This document shows, in pieces, positions 26,423 to 35,449 of a stretch of DNA of 64,000 nucleotides. A program made the translations under genes and the position numbers. The notes below the pieces were generated by a model. It was not told the DNA's origin. It did no database searches and saw only the letters and a list, made by a program, of their open reading frames with translations. Numbering within the stretch: the first letter of the stretch is position 1; each line of letters begins with the position of its first letter. This DNA comes from CAZECE01 sp964510525 (lineage in GTDB: Bacteria; Pseudomonadota; Gammaproteobacteria; Pseudomonadales; JANQJO01), in assembly GCA_964510525.1 (NCBI GenBank), contig CAZECE010000087.1:1-64000 (forward strand). Direction: 5' to 3'.

Positions 26423-26833
26423 CTATTCACACAAGCCTGTAAAAAACTTTCCCTGACTCATTCCTGAAAACGGTTTCGCGCCTTGATCTTTAAAGGATTG
26501 AATTTGCAGAAAATCCACGCTGATGTGCGGGCCAAAAACCGACAGTACTTTATACGCTTGCTCTTGGGAGCCATTATCCAACACCTCTATCCGCTCGGCA
26601 TCGCTATTGTGAAACACGCCGCCAATAATGGCGCCAGTCGCACGATTGACGACAAACTTCTGCTGGCTCGAATGCGCCACCGTGTAGGTATTACGCTGAG
26701 CCATCAAACCCGACTCGACCACTTTCGACTGATTGATGATTTGACAGTAATAATACGTTTCAGCCCCGACCGTCACATTGGGCAATAACCCACCCAGCAA
26801 CACGAGCACTAACGTTACTTGGCTAACCTTCAT
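26423..26833 (-). CDS. Small secreted protein, unrecognised
   Basis: 136 residues from the ATG at 26833, which has GGGGGG about 4 bases upstream. Cleavable signal peptide (VTLVLVLLGGLLPNVTVGA), then a mature domain of about 112 residues with two Cys: YYYCQIINQS near its start and FTGLCE at the very end, which may form a disulfide. The frame runs on to 26920 but the signal peptide fixes the start. It points away from the protease genes and is divergent from the M11-like gene. Confidence 0.6.
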   Translation of the reverse strand: MKVSQVTLVLVLLGGLLPNVTVGAETYYYCQIINQSKVVESGLMAQRNTYTVAHSSQQKFVVNRATGAIIGGVFHNSDAERIEVLDNGSQEQAYKVLSVFGPHISVDFLQIQSFKDQGAKPFSGMSQGKFFTGLCE

Positions 26834-27186
26834 GATCCCCCCCTTTAACTTTGCATGCCACCAAAGACATAGCAAAAAGAAGACCAACTTATATGCACAA
26901 ACTTTCCCAATAAAAATCAATCAGTTAAGTAATTCCATATACATTCAGAAACAACTCCCCATAGAAACAGCTCTAGATCGCACCAAGAAAACAAAGTGTT
27001 TACCTTACTAGGCACCTATTCAGGGCATTTCAGGAAATTGCGAAACAAACGTTAACACGCATCAAACCGCTCAAACCGTTACCACACCTTTTTTCACAAT
27101 AAGTGAACACCTTGAAAATACTGACAAGGTTATCATTTACGCACTTTTTAGCAGAGCACAACCCTTTCATCACGAGCATTACATTC
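26834..27186. other. Divergent intergenic region between the small secreted protein and the M11-like protease
   Basis: 353 bases, AT-rich, with no supported gene. It should contain promoters for both directions. An in-frame ATG at 27103 extends the protease frame upstream but would bury the signal peptide. Confidence 0.5.
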
Positions 27187-28518
27187 ATGACAGAAAAACC
27201 ACTTCCCTTTCTTGCCCACCCATCAGTATTAGGTCTTGTATTACTAGCGTTTGGGTTGAGTAACGGCGTATTAGCTTCGGGAAGCGAATGCTTGACCCAT
27301 TCGATGCATAAAGAGTCCTCTACAGAATACACAGAGTCACCCACGGCTACTCAGCAATTTATGCCAACAGCGAACCTGAACACTAGTCCAGGCACTCCTC
27401 AAACCCGTTCGGTTCTGATCGTTAAAGTCATTGCCAATGATACCCAATCAACATTGAGCATTGCTCAGCTCAGCGATTCTGTTTTTGGCAACCAAGGCGA
27501 CAGGGTTAATCTCAAATCTCAATACCTGGCCTGCTCCAATGGCAAGCTGGAATTTATCCCGGCAACCGGCGAGAACATTACCGATGGTGTCATTGAAGTT
27601 GTTATTGATGAGGCCGTTGCAGGAAAAAGTCATGAACACATCAAAAACGCCACACTCTCCGCTCTAACCCAACAATTAGGGGCTGCTCCTGAAAGCCAAT
27701 ATCAGCACATCATGATTGCCATCCCACCCGGCACTCAAGGCAGCTGGACGGCGTACGCCACGATCAATGGCGGACTGTCTGTTTACAACGATCGCTGGAT
27801 CACATCGGTCAGTGCTCAAATGCATGAAATTGGTCACAACTTGAATTTGGGGCATTCCAGCGAAGGCACAGACCTTTATGGAGATCGAACGGGGGTTATG
27901 GGCGAATCTTACATTTCCGATGACGGCCCTGAAATGTGTTTTAATGCGGCCAAAAGTGCCCAGCTGGGTTGGTATCAAAATAAGACACTTGAACTGGGCC
28001 TCGGTGCTTCATGGGCAGGACTGCTTACCAGCGTGGCCGACCACGCGTACATCAACAACACCGAACTGACCCTTCTAAAAATACCTGGCGCTAATAATGA
28101 TGAAGCGATCTACCTGACGTTGAATGCCCAAAAAGGCATAAACATCGGCACTCAAGAAGCGCAAAACCAAGTAACCGTCACGTACAAAGCCACAGCACAG
28201 CAAGCATACGGTGATTCAAACTTATTGGCCAAATTGGCAGAGGGTGAAAGCTTTAGCATCGCCAATTTCAGTGGCAATGGCCTAGATCTTCACATTTCAG
28301 TGCGAGGCATCAACACGGACAGAGGCTCTTTCTACTCCGCAGCGATTGACGTCGACTTTAAAGCCCCCTCGGCCTCTGCTTACGAAAACACGCCACTCAC
28401 CGAACCATCCCTGGGCTTAAACACACAAGCGGCCACAAGCCCATCGCCCAGCAACAGCTCTGGGAGTGTCGGTTTTGTGTTGCTAATCGGCCTCATCCTG
28501 ATTCGACGTCTGACCTAA
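27187..28518 (+). CDS. Secreted M11 gametolysin-like zinc metalloprotease
   Basis: 443 residues from the ATG at 27187. Signal peptide (about 10-30), a short N-terminal region, then a segment resembling the M11 N-terminal part (VLIVKVIANDTQSTLSIAQL, VNLKSQYLACSNGKLEFIP). The catalytic zinc site HEIGHNLNLGH (213-223) and Met-turn GVMGESY follow, then DGPEMCFNAAKSAQLGWY, a hallmark of gametolysin-like proteins. The end is SSGSVGFVLLIGLILIRRLT: Gly/Ser motif, hydrophobic helix and Arg pair, like a GlyGly-CTERM (rhombosortase) sorting signal. Such a tail would send the protein to the surface or the type II secretion route. It lies upstream of two reprolysin-like genes on the same strand. Confidence 0.82.
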   Translation: MTEKPLPFLAHPSVLGLVLLAFGLSNGVLASGSECLTHSMHKESSTEYTESPTATQQFMPTANLNTSPGTPQTRSVLIVKVIANDTQSTLSIAQLSDSVFGNQGDRVNLKSQYLACSNGKLEFIPATGENITDGVIEVVIDEAVAGKSHEHIKNATLSALTQQLGAAPESQYQHIMIAIPPGTQGSWTAYATINGGLSVYNDRWITSVSAQMHEIGHNLNLGHSSEGTDLYGDRTGVMGESYISDDGPEMCFNAAKSAQLGWYQNKTLELGLGASWAGLLTSVADHAYINNTELTLLKIPGANNDEAIYLTLNAQKGINIGTQEAQNQVTVTYKATAQQAYGDSNLLAKLAEGESFSIANFSGNGLDLHISVRGINTDRGSFYSAAIDVDFKAPSASAYENTPLTEPSLGLNTQAATSPSPSNSSGSVGFVLLIGLILIRRLT

Positions 28519-28726
28519 ATAAGAACGGAACAGAAAACAGCCGGTTTTACCTTAAAGATCATCAAACGCCATAAAATCAAATTTATAAAACCATCAGTTT
28601 TTCAATAGCCTAATTACCTCACATTTTTCCCCACAAAAAAGTGACGAAAAACCAAACAATACTAAACTGATTCTAAACAGCTCGTTCAATTGCGCTTAAA
28701 GCCATGGATCGGTGTGAGGAGTAGTA

Positions 28727-30016
28727 ATGGCTTATCAGTTTATCAAACATGTTTGTTTGCCTGTCATGTTAACCCTGATCGTCGGCACACTAAGCAACAC
28801 AGCTCAAGCCACCAATGGCTTACATACCAAAGCCAATAAAGCCTTTGGGCTTTCAAAGAGCGCATTCATCAAACTCAACAAAATCAATCCCAGCATGCAC
28901 CAAGGCCCTGCCAAACCCGTTGAGTTCAATGTCAAATTAAAAGGCCAACAAGAAACCCTAACACTCACCCCCACCTCTGTGCGCACAAAACATTTCAAAG
29001 TTTTACTGCAACAAGCAGATGGCTCACTCGAAGAAATTGCCCCAGCGCCCAGCAAAACCTACCGAGGCCAGATAAAAAACAAACCCGGAAGCCAAGTGTC
29101 CGCCGCAATGACCGACTCCGGACTCAAAGCCAGAATTTTGGATACGGATGGCGATGAGCTGTGGATTCGACCCATGAGTAAAAATATCATCGGCAGCACA
29201 CTGTCGGATCACGTCTTGTTTCGACAAGCCGATGCCACCGAAGCCCCCGGCACCTGCGCTGCACACGAGCACCCTGGTTTGCCCATTGATTATGACACCG
29301 CCCAATTCACAGCAAACAACACACCCTCATCAACTGAAACTGAGTCAATTGAAACTGAGTCACTTGAAACTGAGAGTGCTCAAGCCAGACAAACAAGTCA
29401 GCTACAGCGAGCGGAAATCGCCATTGATGCTGATTATGAATATTTCCAAGCCTGGGGCAGCTCGGAAACCAACACTCAAGAAGCCATCGAAAGAATCATT
29501 AACGACATCAACATCCAGTACGAAAGAGACGTGAACATCACCTATCAAATCAGTACCCTGATCATCAGAACCACGCCCAATACGTACACATCAAACACCT
29601 CAGCCGATTTGCTCAATGAACTTCGATCCCAATGGAGTTTGTATCATTCAGATATTGAACGAGACATCGTGCATCTTTTTACGGGAAAAAATTTAATTGA
29701 TGGCGCCATTGGCATCGCTTGGATGGGCGTGGTGTGTAATAGTCAATACGCGTACGGATTATCGAAACACCTTTCAAACCCTGCCTCCGCCGCGATTTTA
29801 ACCGCACATGAATTGGGCCATAACTGGAGCGCCCCTCATTGCGATTGCTTGGATTACACCATGCACCCCTATCTATCCAATATCGCTACCAAGCGCTTTG
29901 ATCCCAATACCACGATTCCGGCCATTAATAGTTTTAAACAAAACCTCACCTGCCTCGCAACCCCTCCGCCCCCAGCTGCCCCTAAAAACCTTACTGTTTC
30001 AATCAAATTTAAATAG
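28727..30016 (+). CDS. Secreted reprolysin-like metalloprotease, lacking the Fn3 tail of its paralogue
   Basis: 429 residues: signal peptide (1-28, ends AQA), a propeptide-like region (30-175) ending in APGTC (Cys177), a Ser/Thr/Glu linker made by a 15-bp repeat, and a reprolysin/M12-like catalytic domain (about 228-410). The zinc site is HELGHNWSAPH (361-371) and the likely Met-turn is YTMHPY. The zincin Gly at position 8 of the motif is Ser. The protein stops in PPPPAAPKNLTVSIKFK, the first strand of an Fn3 domain (compare APTNLTASINENN in the next gene). Ribosome site GAGGAG before ATG. Probably an incomplete tandem duplicate of the following gene. Confidence 0.85.
   Translation: MAYQFIKHVCLPVMLTLIVGTLSNTAQATNGLHTKANKAFGLSKSAFIKLNKINPSMHQGPAKPVEFNVKLKGQQETLTLTPTSVRTKHFKVLLQQADGSLEEIAPAPSKTYRGQIKNKPGSQVSAAMTDSGLKARILDTDGDELWIRPMSKNIIGSTLSDHVLFRQADATEAPGTCAAHEHPGLPIDYDTAQFTANNTPSSTETESIETESLETESAQARQTSQLQRAEIAIDADYEYFQAWGSSETNTQEAIERIINDINIQYERDVNITYQISTLIIRTTPNTYTSNTSADLLNELRSQWSLYHSDIERDIVHLFTGKNLIDGAIGIAWMGVVCNSQYAYGLSKHLSNPASAAILTAHELGHNWSAPHCDCLDYTMHPYLSNIATKRFDPNTTIPAINSFKQNLTCLATPPPPAAPKNLTVSIKFK
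29336..29380 (+). repeat. 15-bp tandem repeat, three copies
   Basis: GAAACTGAGTCAATT (29336-29350), GAAACTGAGTCACTT (29351-29365) and a diverged third unit (29366-29380). In frame, encoding ETESI/ETESL/ETESA in the linker between propeptide and catalytic domain of the first reprolysin-like protease. Confidence 0.9.
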
Positions 30017-30157
30017 TTATATCCACTTTTTATAAACTTACATATTCATACGCTTTTTAACGTGCAAGTAACGAACATTCTCAACCGACTAGGCTACCAT
30101 TTAACCACAATCAGTTTTTTTTCAGATACTCAATACATGCAACCCAGGGGACTTTTA

Positions 30158-32212
30158 GTGATTTACCATCTTATAAAACGATTCGTTTTGAGCCTCACTG
30201 CCTTAATATCAAGTTATATATTCTTAGCCATTAGTACGTATGCCAACGTACCACCTGAAAACAGCAAAGCCCCCTCCCAAATAGAGCGACACCAACAAGC
30301 CAATAAGGCTTTCGGACTTTCCCGCAGCGAATTCGTGCGACTGAATATTGAAAAAGGCCCCGCTAAACCCTTTGATGTTGAGATTAACCTAAACGGAATG
30401 TCATCTACAATTGAACTAACCCCAGTATCAATCCGTTCTCCCAACTTTAAGTTATTAATCCAACAACCCGACGGTTCCCTAGAACCAACAGAACCAGGCC
30501 CCATTAGTACTTATCGAGGTATTATTAAAGAAACGCCCGGTAGTAAGGTGGCGGCATCATTAACGGACGAAGGATTAAAAGCCCGCATCATCTACCCTGA
30601 TGGCAATGAAGTTTGGCTCACCCCTCTAGGCAAACAAATTCCTGGCAGCCAAAAAGGCGATCACATTGCTTTTCGGTTGGCGGATTCTACTGAAGAACCA
30701 GGTACCTGCGGCGCCAAAGGTCACAGCAGCACCTCAATCGATTTTTCGGCGGCCCATTCGGACAATACAAACCTTAGCGAGTCAACTTCCGTAAGCCCAA
30801 CAACTTCAACAGCCAGTGCTACTCAAGTAACTGAAATCGCCATTGATGCCGACTACGAATATTTCCAAACCTTTGGTTCGATAGAAGCCACCACCAACCG
30901 CATTCAAGAAATCATTAACTCCGCGAACATTCAGTATGAGCGTGATGTACAGATCACCCACACCATCAGCCAAATCATCATCCGATCTTCAGCCAATGAC
31001 CCATACACATCCACCAACGCATCGGACGTGTTATATGAATTTCGCAATCATTGGAATCAAAACCACACCAACATTCAACGCGATATCAGCCACCTTTTTA
31101 CAGGAAAGAATCTAGATGGCGGCACCATTGGCATCGCCTGGCTGGGCGTTATATGTAATGGCAACTACGGTTACGGAGTTTCACAGCACCTGTCTAACTT
31201 CGGCGCCGCCACTATTCTCACGGCTCATGAATTAGGTCATAACTGGGATGCTTACCATTGTGATTGCGTCGAATACACAATGAACCCTTTTATCTCAAGC
31301 TCAGCCACCACCCGATTCGAACCCAATACCAGCATACCTTCTATCTCTAACTTTCGAGACAGTCGATCTTGCCTAGATGACACCACCAGCGAACCTCCTG
31401 CTGCTCCCAACGCGCTAACAGCTGTAGCTACCTCTCATACAGAGATTGCATTAAACTGGAATGATAACGCCAATAACGAATCTTCTTATGAAATTGCACG
31501 CTCAAGAGATGGCGTGACATGGGCGATCTTAACGACCCTGGGTGCAGAAACGAATACCTATAAAGACACGCAACTCAACCCACTTACAACGTATTTTTAC
31601 AAAGTCAGAGCCAATAACAATTTAGGGGCATCGGATTACTCCAACGAAGCTCAGGCAACCACCGAAGACATTCCGCCACCTCCAGAAGCACCAACCAATT
31701 TGACGGCCAGCATTAACGAAAACAACACCAACATAACACTGGAATGGCAAGATAACGCATTTAATGAGACCGGCTTTGAAATCGAACGCAGCAATAACAG
31801 TATCGATTGGCGCCTTATTAGAGACTTGAATTCAGTTAACGAGACAGGTTACACAGACGACTCAGAACTACAGCCAAACAAAACCTACTTTTACCGTGTT
31901 CGAACGGTTAACAGCACTGGCGAATCGGCTTACAGTAACGTTGCTTCAGCCACGACACCAAACGTAATCTTGCTGGCCCCCCTCCAAACAAAAAGAAGCA
32001 AAGGCAGTAAAAGCGTTATATTAACCTGGCAAGGGGGAATCGGCAGCACGGTTCGAATCCTCAGGAATGGTTCCAACATCGAATCTTCAGCGCCCAATAC
32101 AGGCTCTTATACCGACTCACTCGGCAAGACTCGTGGCGCGAAAAGCTTTACGTATCAGATTTGTGAGCGTGATGGGTCAAAATGTTCGAACACCAGAACC
32201 GCTTCGTTCTAG
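30158..32212 (+). CDS. Secreted reprolysin-like metalloprotease with Fn3 domains
   Basis: 684 residues from the GTG at 30158, which follows AGGGGA and aligns with the start of the upstream paralogue (frame open from 30062). Signal peptide (about 5-30), propeptide-like region ending in EPGTCGA (Cys183), Ser/Thr linker, catalytic domain (about 225-405) with HELGHNWDAYH (357-367) and YTMNPF. Two Fn3 domains follow (about 414-505 and 509-600) and a third, shorter beta-rich domain (604-684). Position 8 of the zinc motif is Asp rather than Gly. The Fn3 domains probably bind polymer or surface substrates. Followed by a bidirectional terminator. Confidence 0.87.
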   Translation: MIYHLIKRFVLSLTALISSYIFLAISTYANVPPENSKAPSQIERHQQANKAFGLSRSEFVRLNIEKGPAKPFDVEINLNGMSSTIELTPVSIRSPNFKLLIQQPDGSLEPTEPGPISTYRGIIKETPGSKVAASLTDEGLKARIIYPDGNEVWLTPLGKQIPGSQKGDHIAFRLADSTEEPGTCGAKGHSSTSIDFSAAHSDNTNLSESTSVSPTTSTASATQVTEIAIDADYEYFQTFGSIEATTNRIQEIINSANIQYERDVQITHTISQIIIRSSANDPYTSTNASDVLYEFRNHWNQNHTNIQRDISHLFTGKNLDGGTIGIAWLGVICNGNYGYGVSQHLSNFGAATILTAHELGHNWDAYHCDCVEYTMNPFISSSATTRFEPNTSIPSISNFRDSRSCLDDTTSEPPAAPNALTAVATSHTEIALNWNDNANNESSYEIARSRDGVTWAILTTLGAETNTYKDTQLNPLTTYFYKVRANNNLGASDYSNEAQATTEDIPPPPEAPTNLTASINENNTNITLEWQDNAFNETGFEIERSNNSIDWRLIRDLNSVNETGYTDDSELQPNKTYFYRVRTVNSTGESAYSNVASATTPNVILLAPLQTKRSKGSKSVILTWQGGIGSTVRILRNGSNIESSAPNTGSYTDSLGKTRGAKSFTYQICERDGSKCSNTRTASF

Positions 32213-32236
32213 TCATTTACGTAACAAACATTTGTT

Positions 32237-32270
32237 AAAAAATGAGGGCCGTTACGAACCCTCGTTTTTT
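32237..32270. terminator. Bidirectional terminator, also holding the right copy of the 16-bp direct repeat
   Basis: AAAAAATGAGGG (32237-32248) pairs with CCCTCGTTTTTT (32259-32270) around a 10-base loop, with T-runs on both strands. It serves the plus-strand protease gene and the convergent minus-strand gene. The left arm is part of the 16-bp sequence repeated at 26375. Confidence 0.85.
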
Positions 32271-32884
32271 GACAAATTACTGAGCTGGACGCCGTACAAC
32301 CCAACATCCTCTCCAGCACTTTTTATTGCAGCGTCGAAACTCAACTCAGTAGCCGCAATATTTTTACGATGATCGGGCATTTCACCGGCATTCACCATGT
32401 TTTGAAGATCTTCAAAATCATCACCAACTTGCTCAAACTCTTTTACTTCCGGACCCAAAGTGTCCCAGTCTTTTAAGGCAGCGAAGCTTTCTAGTACATC
32501 ATTCATCAGTTTATGCAAAGCAACTTGGTTGGCCACAATAATAGGCTTAGAAGATTTCATTAATTTCAAACAAACTGAAATTGCAAGGTTCAGCCCTTCA
32601 CCCTTTGCAGAATCAGCCTGCGGACCATCTTTACACCCACTTTTTTTGATTTCACTGGATAGAAAATTGGTAACGAGCTGGCAATCCCTTTTAAACACCA
32701 TGTCATTCTTACTATTTAAATATAAACGTTGCCTGAAATTGTTCCGCATCGCAGAAACTTTTCGAAGGATTGAGCTCTCTTGGCCTTCGCTGACTTCGAC
32801 TTTTTTTTCTTTCGATACATACTCATTTAGAACGCCAATCAAACCTGACAACTCTTTTTGAGTAACTGATGATTTAGAATCCAC
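32252..32884 (-). CDS. Hypothetical protein, unrecognised
   Basis: 210 residues from the GTG at 32884, chosen because GAGG lies 5-6 bases before it; the frame is open to a GTG at 32920. No family recognised. The protein is soluble and mostly helical, with polar N-terminus (VTQKELSGLIGVLNEYVSKEK) and conserved-looking central helices (LAISVCLKLMKSSKPIIVANQV). No signal peptide on the chosen start. It ends inside the terminator and lies directly downstream of serB (40 bases), but its relation to serB is unclear. Confidence 0.55.
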   Translation of the reverse strand: MDSKSSVTQKELSGLIGVLNEYVSKEKKVEVSEGQESSILRKVSAMRNNFRQRLYLNSKNDMVFKRDCQLVTNFLSSEIKKSGCKDGPQADSAKGEGLNLAISVCLKLMKSSKPIIVANQVALHKLMNDVLESFAALKDWDTLGPEVKEFEQVGDDFEDLQNMVNAGEMPDHRKNIAATELSFDAAIKSAGEDVGLYGVQLSNLSKNEGS

Positions 32885-32924
32885 CGCAACCTCACGTTTA
32901 CACCAGAATAAAAGGCACACAAGG

Positions 32925-33791
32925 TTAACAAAAACTCAATAAACAATCCAACCCACGACAACTCAATGCCACATCGGCCGACTCTGCAACCGCCGGCTTT
33001 GCTCGATACGCAATCCCTAAACCCGCCGCCTTTAACATTGGGATATCATTGGCCCCATCCCCAACCACGACAACATCCTCTAAACCAGCACCGGTTTCCC
33101 TCACCAACCGCTGAAGAAGATGCAGCTTATAATCACCGTCTATCACATCTCCTTCCACAGCGCCTGTTAAGCGCCCGCCTAAAACGTCTAATTTATGTGC
33201 AAACACGCGATCAAAGCCAAAATCGGCTTGTAAGCGCTCAGCAAACAAATCGAAACCACCCGAGATGATCGCCGTTTTAATGCCTTTGGTTTTTAACCCT
33301 GAGACCAAGGTACCCAAACCCGGCGTGGTGGGTAATCGATCAGCCACTTTTTGCACTTCGGCATAATCCAATCCTTTCAAATAAGCCATTCTCTTTGCAA
33401 AACTGGCTTTGAAATCCAGGTCTCCACGCATTGCTTGCTCGGTAATCGCACCAACCGCCTCTTGCACACCCGCCAAGGCCGCCAGCTCATCGATCACTTC
33501 GGTTTCTATAACGGTCGAATCCATATCAAAGACCCACCATTTTTGGGGCCGTGCTACGACCTCCTTGGGTAACGCCACCACATCACATTCACCATAACAG
33601 CGCATAGAACCCATTTGTCTAAAGAGAACTCCGACCTGATGCTGAGCCACCTTTACATCCACCCACCAGCATGTGGGGGTCTCTTGAATGCCCTCAGCCC
33701 CAAGAATACCCTCCAGTTGAGCGCACTGATCAGCGACCCAGTCTTCACTCACCCCTGGGCCGAAAAAAAACACTTGATAGGTTATATCCAC
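32925..33791 (-). CDS. serB: Phosphoserine phosphatase
   Basis: Final step of serine synthesis, a HAD-family hydrolase. 288 residues: an N-terminal ACT-like domain (about 1-70) and the catalytic HAD core. Motif I is VFDMDSTVIETE (nucleophile Asp), motif II AIISGGFDLFAERL, and motif III/IV VVVGDGANDIPMLKAAGLGIAYRAKP. Typical long gammaproteobacterial form. Confidence 0.96.
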   Translation of the reverse strand: MDITYQVFFFGPGVSEDWVADQCAQLEGILGAEGIQETPTCWWVDVKVAQHQVGVLFRQMGSMRCYGECDVVALPKEVVARPQKWWVFDMDSTVIETEVIDELAALAGVQEAVGAITEQAMRGDLDFKASFAKRMAYLKGLDYAEVQKVADRLPTTPGLGTLVSGLKTKGIKTAIISGGFDLFAERLQADFGFDRVFAHKLDVLGGRLTGAVEGDVIDGDYKLHLLQRLVRETGAGLEDVVVVGDGANDIPMLKAAGLGIAYRAKPAVAESADVALSCRGLDCLLSFC

Positions 33792-33970
33792 TGCTGTTGT
33801 ACCACGTAATCATTCACCGAAGAGCGCGATCTTATATTAGTGAAAACACACCTGTCTAACATCTTCACAATCGCAACCAGGGCATCTGCAAAAAACACCC
33901 CCCTTCTAACGTGGATTTCTGAGCATGAAGTTTGATAAAATTTTCTGTTCTCAGCCCATTTCTGTGAACT

Positions 33971-35449
33971 ATGACTCAAATATCCTCCAGCCAGGTTAAT
34001 CCGCCATCGCCATCTGCGCACCAACCATCTGCGTCCCGCAGAGGTAAACTCAGCGTGGCTCAAAAGCTTGGGCTTCTCATTTCTGCCATCACCTTTTTAA
34101 CCTTATCAACCTTATGGTTAATCGTTTCGTATCATCTTTCAGCCGTTTTGGAAGAACAAGTCGATGTCTTAGGGCATACGATCGCCACCCAAACCGCCGC
34201 ATCAACAGCCGAACTGGTGTTGGCCGAAGATCTGCTAAGCCTGAATGTCATTCTCTCCCAAGCCGTACAAACCGATAACATCGTTTATGCCCGTATTCGT
34301 AACGTTAATAATGAAATCATCTCGGAGTCTGGCGAGGGTCTATTCCCAACCAACACCCCGCTACCCAGCCACTTGGCGCTTTTTTCAGCCCCCATTACCT
34401 TTCAAGACGTAACAGCCGGCTTTTCAGACATCATTATTGATAAAACCTCAATGAATTTTGCCATCAAACAAAGCATCCACTGGATGGCCATTGCCACGCT
34501 GGCCCTCTTAGCCTTAAGCGTCATTTTTGCGATGTTTTTAGGTCGTAACATCAGTGAACCAATTCTCAGGCTCACTCAAGCAACAATGGCCATTCGTAAC
34601 GGCAACCTGGGGTTTCGCATTGAAGAAAAACGCACCGATGAACTGGGTATTTTAATCGACAGTTTTAATGATATGGCAACAGGCTTGAAAGAACGCGACC
34701 AAATGAAGAACGCCCTTAATCGCTACATGGACCCAAAGATTGCCGACAAAGTCATGGTGGACGCTGAGCACTCTTTTGTACCAATGGGGTACGCAAAAGC
34801 CACCATATTATTTGTTGATATCGTTAATTTTACCGGCCTATGCGAAAAACTCACCCCAGAGCAAGTTGCTAACATTCTGAACGTATACTATGACGTCCTC
34901 AACAAATCGATGACCACCTTTGGCGGCGTTATCGACAAATTCATTGGCGATGGTGCCATGGTACTGTTCGGCGCGCCAAAAAAAGACCCCGAACACAGCT
35001 TCAATGCCATTTGCGCAGCGTCACTCTTCCTTGAACTCAGCAAGCATCTTCACCAAGTAGCCCCTGAATTCCAGCACATCGAATATCGATTGGGCTTGCA
35101 TACAGGCGAGCTCATTGCGGGCTCACTAGGCGGCCAGGACCGACTGCAGTACACGGCCGTAGGCGACACCGTTAACATTGCCTCTCGCCTATGCCAGTTG
35201 GGCGCCAGCAATTACGTTACTCTAAGCGAGCAGACCCACGAGCAAGCCTTTGGTCACAGCCGCATGAACATCACCCAACTTGGCCCTTGTGCGGTAAAAG
35301 GCAAGACCCAACAAATTGAAACTTACCGGCTGGATCAATTACACTCCCCGCATGCCGAGCTCATCCAACAAAAAGCGCTCTATCTTTTGCAACAACTGAA
35401 AACAAAGAACGCTGATAAGGCCTCCAATGAAACCTCATACTGCGCATAA
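33971..35449 (+). CDS. Membrane class III adenylate/guanylate cyclase with HAMP domain
   Basis: Makes cyclic nucleotide (probably cAMP) in response to a signal. 492 residues: transmembrane helix (about 38-58), a small periplasmic sensor region (60-165), second helix (about 172-192), HAMP (193-247), then the cyclase domain (about 265-440). Metal-binding aspartates lie in TILFVDIVNFTG and DKFIGDGAMVLFGAP. The transition-state region is YTAVGDTVNIASRL, where the D-T pair favours ATP. Its 3' end overlaps the following lipoprotein gene by 23 bases, suggesting coupled translation. Confidence 0.92.
   Translation: MTQISSSQVNPPSPSAHQPSASRRGKLSVAQKLGLLISAITFLTLSTLWLIVSYHLSAVLEEQVDVLGHTIATQTAASTAELVLAEDLLSLNVILSQAVQTDNIVYARIRNVNNEIISESGEGLFPTNTPLPSHLALFSAPITFQDVTAGFSDIIIDKTSMNFAIKQSIHWMAIATLALLALSVIFAMFLGRNISEPILRLTQATMAIRNGNLGFRIEEKRTDELGILIDSFNDMATGLKERDQMKNALNRYMDPKIADKVMVDAEHSFVPMGYAKATILFVDIVNFTGLCEKLTPEQVANILNVYYDVLNKSMTTFGGVIDKFIGDGAMVLFGAPKKDPEHSFNAICAASLFLELSKHLHQVAPEFQHIEYRLGLHTGELIAGSLGGQDRLQYTAVGDTVNIASRLCQLGASNYVTLSEQTHEQAFGHSRMNITQLGPCAVKGKTQQIETYRLDQLHSPHAELIQQKALYLLQQLKTKNADKASNETSYCA

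Noticed and set aside
25497..32884. Homology between the two unrecognised genes flanking the protease island
   Set aside because: Compared by eye, lengths, composition and motifs do not match.
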